A DNA stretch of 64,000 nt from Gracilimonas sp040882225 (GTDB lineage Bacteria > Bacteroidota > Rhodothermia > Balneolales > Balneolaceae), in contig JBBEBR010000006.1 in NCBI GenBank assembly GCA_040882225.1, forward strand, positions 1 through 64,000, written 5' to 3'. Position numbers and translations under genes: made by a program. This document shows, in pieces, positions 23,448 through 33,029 of the stretch. The notes under the pieces are model-generated. The model saw nothing but the letters and a program-made list of their open reading frames with translations. It was not told where the DNA came from and did not search any database. How positions within the stretch are numbered: position 1 is the first letter of the stretch; every line of letters starts with the position of its first letter.

Positions 23448-25466
23448 TTAATTCGGGATTTGTTTTTGACTGCTTTCCGGAAGATGATTTTGCCCCTCCT
23501 CTACCAATTTCCATTCTTCAATTAACTGCTGGTTCAGTTCCTTTAAAAAGCGTGTGGGTTGTGTGAAGTAATCCCCGTAACTACTTTGAGCAAGAACAGG
23601 ATAACTGAAATACAACATCTCTTTTGCGCGTGTGATAGCTACGTATAAAAGCCGTAATTCTTCATCCAACAATTCCTCATCCTCCACAGAATAAGCAGAT
23701 GGAATAATTCCGTCTAAGCACTGTATCAGAAATACATGTTTCCACTCCAATCCTTTGGCAGAATGAATGGTGCTAAGAATGAGCGGTGATTCTTCTTTCT
23801 GCTTCTGTTCGGTATCAATGGCTGTAGCGTTAATCGGATCAAGAGCTAATTCTTCCAGCATTTTTGAAAGCGAAGTAAAGCTCTCCGATACATTCACGAA
23901 AGCTTCCAGATCCTTCAGCCGCTTTGGGTAATCATCATATCGGGATTTGCAGAAATCACGGTAATAATCAACAATCAGGGAAATGACTTTGCTTACGGAA
24001 TGATCGTTTTCTTTAAGTTCAATCAACAGTTTACTTAGTACTTTCAACTGTTTCATATAAGCACTGTTCGTGGTGTCAGATAGATTCAGTTTGTAAGGAT
24101 TTTTAGCGAGACGAATCCATTCAAACAAATCCTGTGCAGTTTTAGGGCCAATTCCATCCAGCAACATCAGAACCCGATTCCAGGCAATCGTATCCATAGA
24201 ATTTACCAGCACGCGAACATGAGCGAGAACATCTTTGATATGAGCGGCTTCGGTAAATTTTTGTCCACCATATTTGACGAAGGGGATATTTTTGCGATTC
24301 AGCTCTACTTCCAAGTCATAAGAATCGCGGCCATTCCTAAACAGAACGGCAATTTCATTCAGGCTTAACTCTTGCTCTCTCAGTTGCAGCACAACCTGGG
24401 TTATAAACCTGCTTTGCTCGTGCTCGCTTGCAGATTGCACCAACGCCGGTAAATCCCCGACTTCATTATTCGAGAAAAGTTCTTTTTCAAATTTATAGCT
24501 CGCCTGCTTTAACACATTATTTGCTACCTGCAATATCTGAGGTGTTGACCGGTAGTTTTCTTCCAACTTTATGAGCCGGGTTCCTTCAAATCTCTCCGGA
24601 AAATCCATGATGTTCTGATGATCTGCCCCCCGAAAAGAATAGATGCTTTGAGCGTCGTCTCCAACCGCCATTACATTGCCATGAACACTGCAAAAAAGCG
24701 CCGTTAATTCTGCCTGTAATTTATTGGTATCCTGAAATTCATCAACCATTACAAAACGATTATCCGAAGCTACCCTGATTCTCATATCCTCATGCTGTGT
24801 AAGCAATTGCTTCGTCTTGAGCAATAAGTCATCAAAGTCCATTACAAAGTTTTTTTCTTTGTAATCGGCATAAGCCAAGGCCACTTTCTCAATCTTTTCC
24901 TCCAAGTCCAAAAACTGCGGGTACTGATCCTGAAGCACCACTCTTAAGTCGAGGTATTTATTCACGCAACTGCTGATAATATTCAACAGGGTGTTTTTAT
25001 TCGGAAACCGCTCATTTTTTTGGTGAAGGTTGAGTTGTGTCCTCACAAACTGAATAACTTCTAAAGCGTCTGCGGTATCAATTATGGTGAAGTTGGATGG
25101 AAAACCAATCGCATCAGAATATCTGTGCAACAAAAGGCTGCAATAGAAATGGAATGTGCCTCCCTGCACCCTTTTACAGCGGTCGTCCAAAATAGTACTG
25201 GCTCTGCTTGTCATCTCTTTAGCCGCTCTTCGGGTAAAAGTTAACAGCAAAATGTGTTCGGGAGATACACCGCTTTCAACCAGGCGTGCTACACGATGAA
25301 CAAGCGTTCGGGTTTTACCGGTTCCCGCTCCGGCTACAACCAAAGCGGGCCCGGTTTCATGAAAGACTACTTCGAGTTGCTGCTTATTCAGTAAATCGGC
25401 ATAAGGAATAGAGTAATCTTCCGGCCGTTTCCGAGGCTCTTCTTTTCTTAGAATAAATTTTTTCAT
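23448..25466 (-). CDS. UvrD/Rep-family superfamily 1 helicase
   Basis: This is a 672-residue ATP-dependent 3'-5' DNA helicase. The Walker A motif is AGAGTGKTRTLVHR near residue 48, with the Q-like NKQQLEVV motif before it. DEFQDTN and DDAQSIYSFRGAD give motifs II and III, and STIHSAKGLEWKHVF and LYVAITRAKEML give motifs V and VI. It acts in repair or replication restart. It is slightly short compared with enterobacterial UvrD and may lack part of the C-terminal extension. UvrD and PcrA/Rep cannot be separated here. Confidence 0.94.
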   Translation of the reverse strand: MKKFILRKEEPRKRPEDYSIPYADLLNKQQLEVVFHETGPALVVAGAGTGKTRTLVHRVARLVESGVSPEHILLLTFTRRAAKEMTSRASTILDDRCKRVQGGTFHFYCSLLLHRYSDAIGFPSNFTIIDTADALEVIQFVRTQLNLHQKNERFPNKNTLLNIISSCVNKYLDLRVVLQDQYPQFLDLEEKIEKVALAYADYKEKNFVMDFDDLLLKTKQLLTQHEDMRIRVASDNRFVMVDEFQDTNKLQAELTALFCSVHGNVMAVGDDAQSIYSFRGADHQNIMDFPERFEGTRLIKLEENYRSTPQILQVANNVLKQASYKFEKELFSNNEVGDLPALVQSASEHEQSRFITQVVLQLREQELSLNEIAVLFRNGRDSYDLEVELNRKNIPFVKYGGQKFTEAAHIKDVLAHVRVLVNSMDTIAWNRVLMLLDGIGPKTAQDLFEWIRLAKNPYKLNLSDTTNSAYMKQLKVLSKLLIELKENDHSVSKVISLIVDYYRDFCKSRYDDYPKRLKDLEAFVNVSESFTSLSKMLEELALDPINATAIDTEQKQKEESPLILSTIHSAKGLEWKHVFLIQCLDGIIPSAYSVEDEELLDEELRLLYVAITRAKEMLYFSYPVLAQSSYGDYFTQPTRFLKELNQQLIEEWKLVEEGQNHLPESSQKQIPN

Positions 25467-25524
25467 GGTCTCAAGATAGCAATCTGTAGGTATATGTAAA
25501 AATTATGTAGAGAGAGTTTTCCAT

Positions 25525-25689
25525 TTGTGGAATACATATCTCGCAATCGCATCTAAGGAAGAAGAACAACAGGATATTCAGCTGTATATTTTGGGGATGG
25601 CGGCCATTCTTTTCATATTAGGAATTCTTACCCTCTTACGTGGCTATAAGCTAATAGCAGATTGGTTAATTGGTAAACAGAGGCATTAA
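25525..25689 (+). CDS. Possible small single-pass membrane protein
   Basis: A 54-codon frame from TTG 25525 to TAA 25687 contains a charged N-terminus (ASKEEEQQDI) and one clear hydrophobic segment (GMAAILFILGILTLL), followed by a basic tail. No ATG is present in frame and no ribosome binding site is convincing. It could be a short gene or a remnant in the 330-base spacer between the helicase and thymidine kinase; nothing else was noticed in that spacer. Confidence 0.35.
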   Translation: MWNTYLAIASKEEEQQDIQLYILGMAAILFILGILTLLRGYKLIADWLIGKQRH

Positions 25690-25796
25690 AAAGTCTGTAG
25701 CCAAATTATTCCAAATCACTTTTCTTTTTCTCCTGATCCTCTGATATATTCAGGCTGATTTTATTTAGGGATCTAACAAAAAACGCATTCGGATAA

Positions 25797-26447
25797 ATGA
25801 TCAACGAACCTTCGTTCGCACCTCTGGATTTTGGCTGGATTGAAGTAGTATGCGGTGGCATGTTCAGTGGAAAAACTGAAGAACTAATCCGCAGGGCAAA
25901 ACGTGCTCATATAGCGGGACAACATGTTGTAGTGGTAAAACCAGCACTCGATAAAAGATACAGCGATGAAGAAGTTGTTTCACATAATGAAACCGCCCTT
26001 CCGAGCATTTTAGTAGATACAGCCGATCAAATTGTTCTCCTTACCGGAAACGCTAAAGTAGTATGTATTGATGAAGCCCAGTTTTTTGACGAACGCGTTG
26101 TAGATGTGGCTAATTCACTAGCCAATGATGGTAAACGGGTAATTATAGCCGGTTTGGATATGGATTTTGAAGGCAAGCCATTTGGCCCGATGCCCAACCT
26201 TTTAGCTATCGCCGAATATGTAACCAAACTACATGCCGTTTGCGCCGAAAGCGGAACTATGGCGCATTATTCTCAACGCATAGTAGCTAAAGAGGGCCAG
26301 GTTTTAGTAGGGGAATATGAAGCCTACGAACCCCGGGCGCGGCATTGTTTTCGCCCTCCTGTAGATAGCCGCCGCGGTCGCCCTATCACTCCCTTTTTGA
26401 AATCAACGAAAAAAACAGAAGATAAAACTAACCCTGAGCACAACTAA
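25797..26447 (+). CDS. tdk: Thymidine kinase
   Basis: This 216-residue type II thymidine kinase has the P-loop GGMFSGKT (residues 20-27) and CIDEAQFF with the catalytic Glu at 93. The lasso/zinc region is reduced: HAVCAESG (C149) lacks the second Cys of the usual CxxC, and RARHC (C184) lacks the first Cys of the usual pair, so the structural zinc site may be lost or altered. It phosphorylates thymidine for salvage. It is directly followed, with one-base overlap, by a nucleoside transporter. Confidence 0.93.
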   Translation: MINEPSFAPLDFGWIEVVCGGMFSGKTEELIRRAKRAHIAGQHVVVVKPALDKRYSDEEVVSHNETALPSILVDTADQIVLLTGNAKVVCIDEAQFFDERVVDVANSLANDGKRVIIAGLDMDFEGKPFGPMPNLLAIAEYVTKLHAVCAESGTMAHYSQRIVAKEGQVLVGEYEAYEPRARHCFRPPVDSRRGRPITPFLKSTKKTEDKTNPEHN

Positions 26448-27775
26448 TGGATATACTTCGCGGGATTTTAGGAATGATTACCATTCTTGGCATTGCCTAT
26501 GCTTTCAGCAATAACCGAAAAAATATAAACTGGAAATTAGTTGGAATTGGAATTGGAACTCAGTTTATCCTTGCCATTTTTATTCTGAAAGCAGATGTAC
26601 TGGCAAGCTTTTGGAGTCCTTTAGGATGGCCAATGATTTTATTCAAAAAGATAGCTGGATTTTTTGTGGTGGTTCTGAATTATACCACCGAAGGCGCTGC
26701 TTTCATTTTTGGTGATTTAGGGAAAGGTCCTGGATATGAAGATAGTTTAGGAGTTTTCTTTGCTTTTCAGGTATTGCCAACGATCATCTTTTTCGCTTCA
26801 CTCACTGCCATTTTATATCACTATGGAGTGTTGCAGTTCATAGTAAGAATTGTTTCGAAAGGGATACAGAAATTGTTGGGAACTTCCGGAGCCGAAACTC
26901 TTTCGGTAGTGTCGAATATATTTGTTGGACAAACCGAAGCGCCCCTTGTAATTAAGCCATTCATCGATAAAATGACGAAGTCAGAATTAATGGTAGTTAT
27001 GACGGGTGGGATGGCAACCATTGCCGGTGGGGTTATGGCCGCTTACGTAGCCATGTTAGGAGGTTCTTTTGCAGCCGCAAATGGAATTGAGATTTCCGTT
27101 GCTCATCAGTTATTTGCCGAGCGGTTGTTGGGAGCGAGTTTAATGGCCGCTCCTGCCGCCCTTGTGATTGCTAAAATGCTATATCCCGAAGAAGGCGATC
27201 CAGTTACCAAGGGTGATGTCTCAATGGTGGTTGAAAAAACGGATGCTAATGGAATTGACGCCGCAGCTACGGGTGCAGCTGTAGGTTTGAAATTAGCCGC
27301 TAATGTTGGTGCTATGCTTTTAGCTTTCATAGCCCTGCTTGCTATGATGAATGGAATTTTAGGATGGGGAAGCGAATTAACCGGTTTATCTGGAGTTTTA
27401 GGAACAGACTTAACCATCGAAATGCTGCTTGGTTGGGTTTTTGCTCCCTTAGTGTGGCTTATTGGAGTTCCCTGGGCCGACGCTATAAATATGGGCTCAT
27501 TGTTAGGCACCAAAATTGTTCTCAATGAGTTTGTAGCATATCTGAAATTAGCTGAAGAAGTTGCCGCAGTAAATATTAGTCCGAAAACGATAGCGATGGC
27601 AACTTTCGCTTTATGTGGCTTCGCTAACTTTTCTTCGATTGCCATACAAATTGGTGGTATTGGGGGGTTGGCACCAAGCAGAAAATCGGAGTTGGCAAAA
27701 TTTGGAATTAAAGCCGTTTTTGCTGGAACTTTAGCTAACTTAATGACCGCTACTTTTGCCGGTATGCTTTTTTAA
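26447..27775 (+). CDS. Concentrative nucleoside transporter (CNT family)
   Basis: This 442-residue inner-membrane protein has about ten hydrophobic segments. Family hallmarks include the G-Q-T-E-A-P segment (FVGQTEAPLVIKPFI) and the C-terminal region ALCGFANFSSIAIQIGG, which form the substrate and Na+ or H+ sites. It should import nucleosides in symport with cations. Its start overlaps the tdk stop, a compact uptake plus phosphorylation pair for thymidine and related nucleosides. Confidence 0.93.
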   Translation: MDILRGILGMITILGIAYAFSNNRKNINWKLVGIGIGTQFILAIFILKADVLASFWSPLGWPMILFKKIAGFFVVVLNYTTEGAAFIFGDLGKGPGYEDSLGVFFAFQVLPTIIFFASLTAILYHYGVLQFIVRIVSKGIQKLLGTSGAETLSVVSNIFVGQTEAPLVIKPFIDKMTKSELMVVMTGGMATIAGGVMAAYVAMLGGSFAAANGIEISVAHQLFAERLLGASLMAAPAALVIAKMLYPEEGDPVTKGDVSMVVEKTDANGIDAAATGAAVGLKLAANVGAMLLAFIALLAMMNGILGWGSELTGLSGVLGTDLTIEMLLGWVFAPLVWLIGVPWADAINMGSLLGTKIVLNEFVAYLKLAEEVAAVNISPKTIAMATFALCGFANFSSIAIQIGGIGGLAPSRKSELAKFGIKAVFAGTLANLMTATFAGMLF

Positions 27776-27805
27776 AATTAATCATCAAAAGAAAAATATT
27801 TCGCT

Positions 27806-29758
27806 ATGGCGATCAGTAAAAAACTATTATTTAGCTGTTTAATAATTACACTGTTTTTCCCAATCACAACACACGCTCAATCAAAAAACGACCGTACGGT
27901 TGTTGGTACTGTTGGCAAAGAAAAAGTAACCTATGCGGAGGTGAAAAATAATTTCAGTTCCGGAAGTAATAATTCTTTCTCAATAGATGAGCTTGAAAGT
28001 TTTCTTCCCCTTTATTTAGATTATAAGGCCAAACTTCTTTCTGCAAAAGATCAGGATTATTATAGTGATTCTGCCCTGGTGGCCGAACATAATTTATATG
28101 CTAAACAAGCGGCCTACGCTTTTTGGTTAGAAAATGAGATTCGCCCCACCGTATTCAAAGAGTATTATAACCGGGCAACTACTGAATTGAAATCTTTTCA
28201 TATTTTGGTGGGTGTTGGAGAGAATCCATCGCCGGAGGAAGTTGATAACGCGAAAATGAAACTTGCCCAGGCTAAAGCAGATATTAAAAATGAGATTCCG
28301 CTTGCAGAAGTTGATAAAAAATATTCTACCACTCGTGGTGGTAGAAGTATGGGTGGCGATCTACCCTGGCTTTCAGCTGGCAGAACGGTTCGTGAGTTTG
28401 AGGATCAACTTTACAGTTTACAGATTGGCGAAATCTCGGAGCCTTTCGCTACACAATTTGGATATCATATTGTGCTTTTACAGGAAAAAAGAGAACGCAC
28501 ACCTGCCCGACTGACCAATCACATTTTTGTGCGCCCAACTCAAGATTCTGCGGCTTATAAGAAAATTTACGAAGCCTATAACCATCTTGACGAAGGAAGA
28601 AGCTGGAATGAAGTTATGATGCAATATTCAGAAGACGACGCTTCGAAAGGCAATAATGGAAACATTGGCTGGGTAAGTTACCATTCTAATTTTGCGGGTG
28701 ATTTTATTGATGTCGTAAACAATTTTGACGCCTCTCTTGATTTTTCTGAGCCTGTCAGAACCAACTATGGTTTTCATATTTTCAAAGTTGATTCAGTGCA
28801 AACATACGCATCCGAAGAAGAACGGAAAGATGAAGTGCGCGCGGAAATGAAGAGAAGCAATTACTATAAAGAAGACAATGCTTTTGTGGTTAATTATCTA
28901 AAGAATAAGTTTGGAGCGGAAGAATTTCCGGAATCAGGAAAGGCTTATAAAGATTTTATAACTGGCTTAGACAGCACACTGATTTCAAATGTTACCACTC
29001 TGCCCTTTTCTTTATCATCACAAAAAATATTCGGTTTTAATGGCCAGGAATATACAGTGGCGGAATATCATTCTTATTTAGGTGAAGTTGAGGGAAACAG
29101 AATGGCTCGTCAATACCGGGATAGCTGGATTATCAATTTCCATCAGAGTGTTATTGATTCTGAAGTGATTAATCTCACCCTAAAAAGTTATCCAAACTTT
29201 GCAGAGCAATCTGAAAGTTACCTGAATGGATTGGTGGTGTATAATATTAATGATGATAATGTTTGGAACGCATCAACAGTAGACAGCACCAAATTGATGG
29301 AAATCTACGAGAATAATATCGAAGCCTATAGCTATTCTGCCCGGCCGTATTATTACCTGCTGTCTGCAAGCAAGGATTCAATTTTACAAAAAGCGATCAA
29401 TTTTGTGAAGGAAGGAAATTCTCTGGATAGCGTCCGTACGTATCATAATAGAGTTGGGGTTTCTTCTGACTCCACAAGCAGTTTTCAGGAAGAACCGTTT
29501 GACAGGTTACGAGAAATGAATCCGGGTTCATTTTCTGAACTCTTTGAGTATAATAAACGGCAATCAGCTTTTTATTTAGTGGATAATCTTCCCGCCCGCC
29601 GTATGACATTCGATGAAGCTTTTAACCGGCTTTTGGCTGAATTTCAACCGGAGCGTGAGCAAGCCTGGCTGAAGCAATTACGGGCCAAATATAAGGTAAA
29701 GCCTGATATCAAGAATTTGCGCAAAGCCTTCAAAAATGATTCTCAATCTTCTAAATGA
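27806..29758 (+). CDS. Periplasmic parvulin-type peptidyl-prolyl isomerase with two rotamase domains
   Basis: This is a 650-residue exported foldase with a signal peptide ending near residue 24 (ITTHAQ). Two PpiC-like domains are seen: residues about 125-235 (SFHILVGVGENPSPEEVDNA ... PFATQFGYHIVLLQEKR) and about 238-345 (NHIFVRPTQDSA ... TNYGFHIFKVD). The long C-terminal third is helical and unassigned. It probably handles outer-membrane proteins. The ATGA overlap with the next foldase indicates translational coupling. Confidence 0.85.
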   Translation: MAISKKLLFSCLIITLFFPITTHAQSKNDRTVVGTVGKEKVTYAEVKNNFSSGSNNSFSIDELESFLPLYLDYKAKLLSAKDQDYYSDSALVAEHNLYAKQAAYAFWLENEIRPTVFKEYYNRATTELKSFHILVGVGENPSPEEVDNAKMKLAQAKADIKNEIPLAEVDKKYSTTRGGRSMGGDLPWLSAGRTVREFEDQLYSLQIGEISEPFATQFGYHIVLLQEKRERTPARLTNHIFVRPTQDSAAYKKIYEAYNHLDEGRSWNEVMMQYSEDDASKGNNGNIGWVSYHSNFAGDFIDVVNNFDASLDFSEPVRTNYGFHIFKVDSVQTYASEEERKDEVRAEMKRSNYYKEDNAFVVNYLKNKFGAEEFPESGKAYKDFITGLDSTLISNVTTLPFSLSSQKIFGFNGQEYTVAEYHSYLGEVEGNRMARQYRDSWIINFHQSVIDSEVINLTLKSYPNFAEQSESYLNGLVVYNINDDNVWNASTVDSTKLMEIYENNIEAYSYSARPYYYLLSASKDSILQKAINFVKEGNSLDSVRTYHNRVGVSSDSTSSFQEEPFDRLREMNPGSFSELFEYNKRQSAFYLVDNLPARRMTFDEAFNRLLAEFQPEREQAWLKQLRAKYKVKPDIKNLRKAFKNDSQSSK

Positions 29759-30663
29759 GTTTCAAATTCACCATAATTATTCTGTTTCTTGGTTTAGGAA
29801 CCGGTTGCGTTCAGAAAAGTGAGAACGAACCGGTTATTCTTGCCGAGGTTGGTGGAAAAAAACTAACCTTATCGAACGCCAAAGAAAATATTCCCAAGCA
29901 TATTTTTGCAATAGATAGCATCGCATCATTTGCTAAATACCGGGAAGACTGGATTCGCAGGCAGGTAATCCTTCAGGAAGCAGAGCGTCTAAATTTCGCC
30001 AACAGAAAAACTGTTCAACAGCATTTAGCCCGATTAAAGGACGAATATATTCTTCAGGCTGTTCAGGATTATATCATAAGTGAATTTGAGGAGGAAGTAA
30101 CCGTTTCTGAAGAAGAAGCGCGGAATTATTATCAGCAGAATAAAGATAAATTTGTATTGGATGAACGCTACGTGCAATACCGGCATCTTATCGCCCGAAA
30201 TAATCAGGATGCCGAAAATGCCAAAAGAGAATTAATGCGGGGAATTTCATGGGAAACGGTGGCAAATAAATATTCTTTATATCCCGATTTGAAAATTCGT
30301 GAATCAGAACGTTTTTGGCCCATCTCGGTTGCCGCAGCTGATATCGCATTGCTCAATCGCTATTTGAATGTAATCGGCCCTTCTGAAATATCACCTACAC
30401 ACAGAGTTGGTTCCGAATATCATTTTGTGCAACTGATGGATGAAAGGCCCAAAGGCGATCACCCCGATTTAGACTGGCTTATAAACCAAATTGAAGAATG
30501 GCTTGTACTTGAAAAGCGGAAAAGAGCTTTTAATACATATGTAAAGAATCTTTATCTTCAGGGTCAGGCGAACAATGAAATCAAAATTTATAACGTTCTA
30601 CCAAAGCAAATACCGGCAGCAATTGATACTGTCTCATTGAATAATCCAAGTAATGAAGAATAA
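29755..30663 (+). CDS. PpiC-like foldase lipoprotein
   Basis: This 302-residue protein has a lipoprotein signal (Cys 18 in GTGC). Residues 28-130 are a helical SurA-like N-terminal region, and VQYRHLIARNNQDAENAKR introduces a parvulin-like segment. The catalytic domain looks shortened relative to active PpiC, so a chaperone rather than isomerase role is likely. It starts within the previous gene's last codon and its end overlaps the next gene by 11 bases. Confidence 0.75.
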   Translation: MSFKFTIIILFLGLGTGCVQKSENEPVILAEVGGKKLTLSNAKENIPKHIFAIDSIASFAKYREDWIRRQVILQEAERLNFANRKTVQQHLARLKDEYILQAVQDYIISEFEEEVTVSEEEARNYYQQNKDKFVLDERYVQYRHLIARNNQDAENAKRELMRGISWETVANKYSLYPDLKIRESERFWPISVAAADIALLNRYLNVIGPSEISPTHRVGSEYHFVQLMDERPKGDHPDLDWLINQIEEWLVLEKRKRAFNTYVKNLYLQGQANNEIKIYNVLPKQIPAAIDTVSLNNPSNEE

Positions 30664-32020
30664 ATATAAAATTGTACCTCTCTTTCTTTTCTCTCTTTTA
30701 ATCGCAACTCAGTCATTTGCCCAACAAGCTCCCCAATTAGCGGACAGAATTGTTGCCCATGTAAATGATAAAATTATTCTTAAATCTGAAGTAGATCAAG
30801 CCGTTGCTGATTACCTTCGCCAAGCGCAAGTTTCGGGACAGCAAATTGAATTCAGTAAAGACATGTGGTTCGCTTTCCTTGAGCAGGTTATTGATATCTA
30901 TGTACGCCTGGAAAAAGCTGAACTTGATTCGGTCACTGTTTCTGATTCAGAAGTACAGTTAAGAATGGATGAGCGGGTGAATCAATTAATAATACAAGCG
31001 GGAAGTGAACAAGCGCTTGAACGGGCTTTTGGGAAATCAATTATTCAGTTGAAAGCTGATTTCAGGGAGGATTTTAGGGAGCAGCTTTTAGCTAGTAGAG
31101 TTCAGCAGCTAAAAATTCAAACTATAAACATTACCCGGCCTGAAGTAACAGAGTTTTTTGAAAGTATTCCGAAAGATTCACTCCCAACAATACCTGAACA
31201 AGTAGCTCTTTCTCAAATAGTGACAATTCCCCCTCCCCTGGGGAATGCAAAAGAAGAAGCACATAAATTTGCCCAACAACTGCGCGACTCAATTGTAGTT
31301 CATGGAAAAACTATTGAAGAACTCGCAAAACGGCACAGTGCTGATGGGTCTGCCAATAATGGAGGTAAGCTTCCCCTGATGTCTCTGGATGAGCTGGTTT
31401 CGGAATATTCAGCTGCCGCTTCCGCTCTAAACCCGGGTGGTATTTCTGAAGTCGTAGAAACTCAGTTTGGCTTTCATATCATTAAACTAAACCGCCGGGT
31501 TGGTGACAAAATCGAAACAAATCATATTTTGATTACTGTAGACGAAGGCGAAATGAACGAAGAGTTTGCCATCAATCGCTTAAATGAAATTCGGGATAGT
31601 TTAATGACTATTCCTGATTTGAAGTTTTCAGCGATGGCCAGAAAAGAAAGTGAAGATCCTTATACAGCAAATGCCGGCGGTAAAATATTTGATCCCGAGA
31701 CAGGAGAACGCTTAATCGCTTTAAATCGGTTAGAACCTGCAATGTACCGCATAGTTCTGTTGATGGATGAAGTTGGCCAAATATCAGAACCTAAGTCATT
31801 CACTCCGGAGAATGGCCGCGGTAAAGCTTATCGCATTGTTCGTCTCGATAATCAGATACTGGAACATACCGCTAACCTTGATCAGGATTATGACCGCATC
31901 CGAAATATAGCCCTGCAACGAAAGCAAGGGCGCATAATGCAGAAATGGATGGAAGATCTTCGTGAAGATATTTATGTAGAGTATAAAATCTCTGTACCCA
32001 AAGTGGAGACTACTTTATGA
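30653..32020 (+). CDS. surA: SurA-like periplasmic chaperone
   Basis: This 455-residue protein has a signal peptide cleaved after about residue 24 (QSFAQQ) and a SurA N-terminal helical domain (DRIVAHVNDKIILKSEVDQA). Two parvulin domains follow (VALSQIVTIPPPLGN ... TQFGFHIIKLNRR and TNHILITVDEGEMNEE ... ). SurA carries unfolded beta-barrel proteins to the BAM complex. It is the third foldase in a row and its stop overlaps the moxR start. The gene symbol is by family similarity. Confidence 0.85.
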   Translation: MKNKYKIVPLFLFSLLIATQSFAQQAPQLADRIVAHVNDKIILKSEVDQAVADYLRQAQVSGQQIEFSKDMWFAFLEQVIDIYVRLEKAELDSVTVSDSEVQLRMDERVNQLIIQAGSEQALERAFGKSIIQLKADFREDFREQLLASRVQQLKIQTINITRPEVTEFFESIPKDSLPTIPEQVALSQIVTIPPPLGNAKEEAHKFAQQLRDSIVVHGKTIEELAKRHSADGSANNGGKLPLMSLDELVSEYSAAASALNPGGISEVVETQFGFHIIKLNRRVGDKIETNHILITVDEGEMNEEFAINRLNEIRDSLMTIPDLKFSAMARKESEDPYTANAGGKIFDPETGERLIALNRLEPAMYRIVLLMDEVGQISEPKSFTPENGRGKAYRIVRLDNQILEHTANLDQDYDRIRNIALQRKQGRIMQKWMEDLREDIYVEYKISVPKVETTL

Positions 32021-33009
32021 GCAAAGCCACTTTAGATCCTGTTGAACTGGCTAATGAGTTTCATACCGCCTTTCATCAGATCAAAAAAGAAATTCATAAA
32101 GTAGTAATTGGCCAAGATGATATTATTGACCTGCTGTTAATCAGTCTTTTCTCTCGCGGGCATTGCGTTCTTGTCGGTGTGCCGGGTTTGGCAAAAACCC
32201 TCCTCATTCGTACCCTTGCGGAATCTTTGAATCTCTCGTTCAGCCGCATTCAGTTCACCCCAGACCTCATGCCCGGAGATATTACCGGCACCGAAGTTAT
32301 TGAGGAGAATAAAGATTCAGGCAGAAAAGAATTCAAATTTATTAAGGGGCCCGTGTTCGCCAATATTGTTTTAGCGGATGAAATAAACCGTACGCCGCCA
32401 AAAACCCAGGCTGCACTTTTAGAAGGCATGCAGGAATATCACGTTACTACTGGTGGACAAACTTACCACCTTGATACCCCCTTTTTCGTATTGGCTACAC
32501 AAAACCCTATTGAACAGGAAGGAACATATCCACTTCCAGAAGCCCAACTCGACCGGTTCATGTTTCATATTTGGGTGGATTACCCTTCATTTGAGGAAGA
32601 AAAAGAAATCGTAAATACCACTACCTCCCATCAGGATGTAAAGGTTGAGGCTTTAATTGATGCCGACAAAATTAAGATGCTTCAGGAGTTGGTTCGCGAA
32701 GTTCCGGTTCCTGATAATGTATTGGAATATGCTGTTGAATTAGTATCGAAAACCCGCCCTAATACTCCTATGGCTCCTGAATTTGTGAATAAATATTTGA
32801 GCTGGGGTGCCGGGCCGAGAGCATCACAGTACCTGATTTTAGGCGGTAAAGCACGCGCACTTTCTCAAGGGCGATATAATGTGTCGGAAGAAGACATAAA
32901 AGCATTAGCCACCCCTGTTTTACGGCATCGTATAGTTAATAATTATGCGGCCGAAGCAGAAGGCTACACAACGGTTAAGCTTATCGAAATGCTTACCGAA
33001 GATTCTTAA
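32017..33009 (+). CDS. MoxR-family AAA+ ATPase
   Basis: This 330-residue AAA+ ATPase has Walker A in GVPGLAKTLLIRT, Walker B in VLADEINRTPPKTQAALLE, sensor 1 in ATQNPIEQEGTYPLPEAQLD, and the winged C-terminal region of MoxR proteins. MoxR ATPases usually activate a partner with a von Willebrand A domain, and the next gene encodes one. Overlap with surA places this cytoplasmic motor in the same operon as periplasmic foldases. Confidence 0.93.
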   Translation: MSKATLDPVELANEFHTAFHQIKKEIHKVVIGQDDIIDLLLISLFSRGHCVLVGVPGLAKTLLIRTLAESLNLSFSRIQFTPDLMPGDITGTEVIEENKDSGRKEFKFIKGPVFANIVLADEINRTPPKTQAALLEGMQEYHVTTGGQTYHLDTPFFVLATQNPIEQEGTYPLPEAQLDRFMFHIWVDYPSFEEEKEIVNTTTSHQDVKVEALIDADKIKMLQELVREVPVPDNVLEYAVELVSKTRPNTPMAPEFVNKYLSWGAGPRASQYLILGGKARALSQGRYNVSEEDIKALATPVLRHRIVNNYAAEAEGYTTVKLIEMLTEDS

Positions 33010-33029
33010 CCTCCTACCCGTGATTTATT

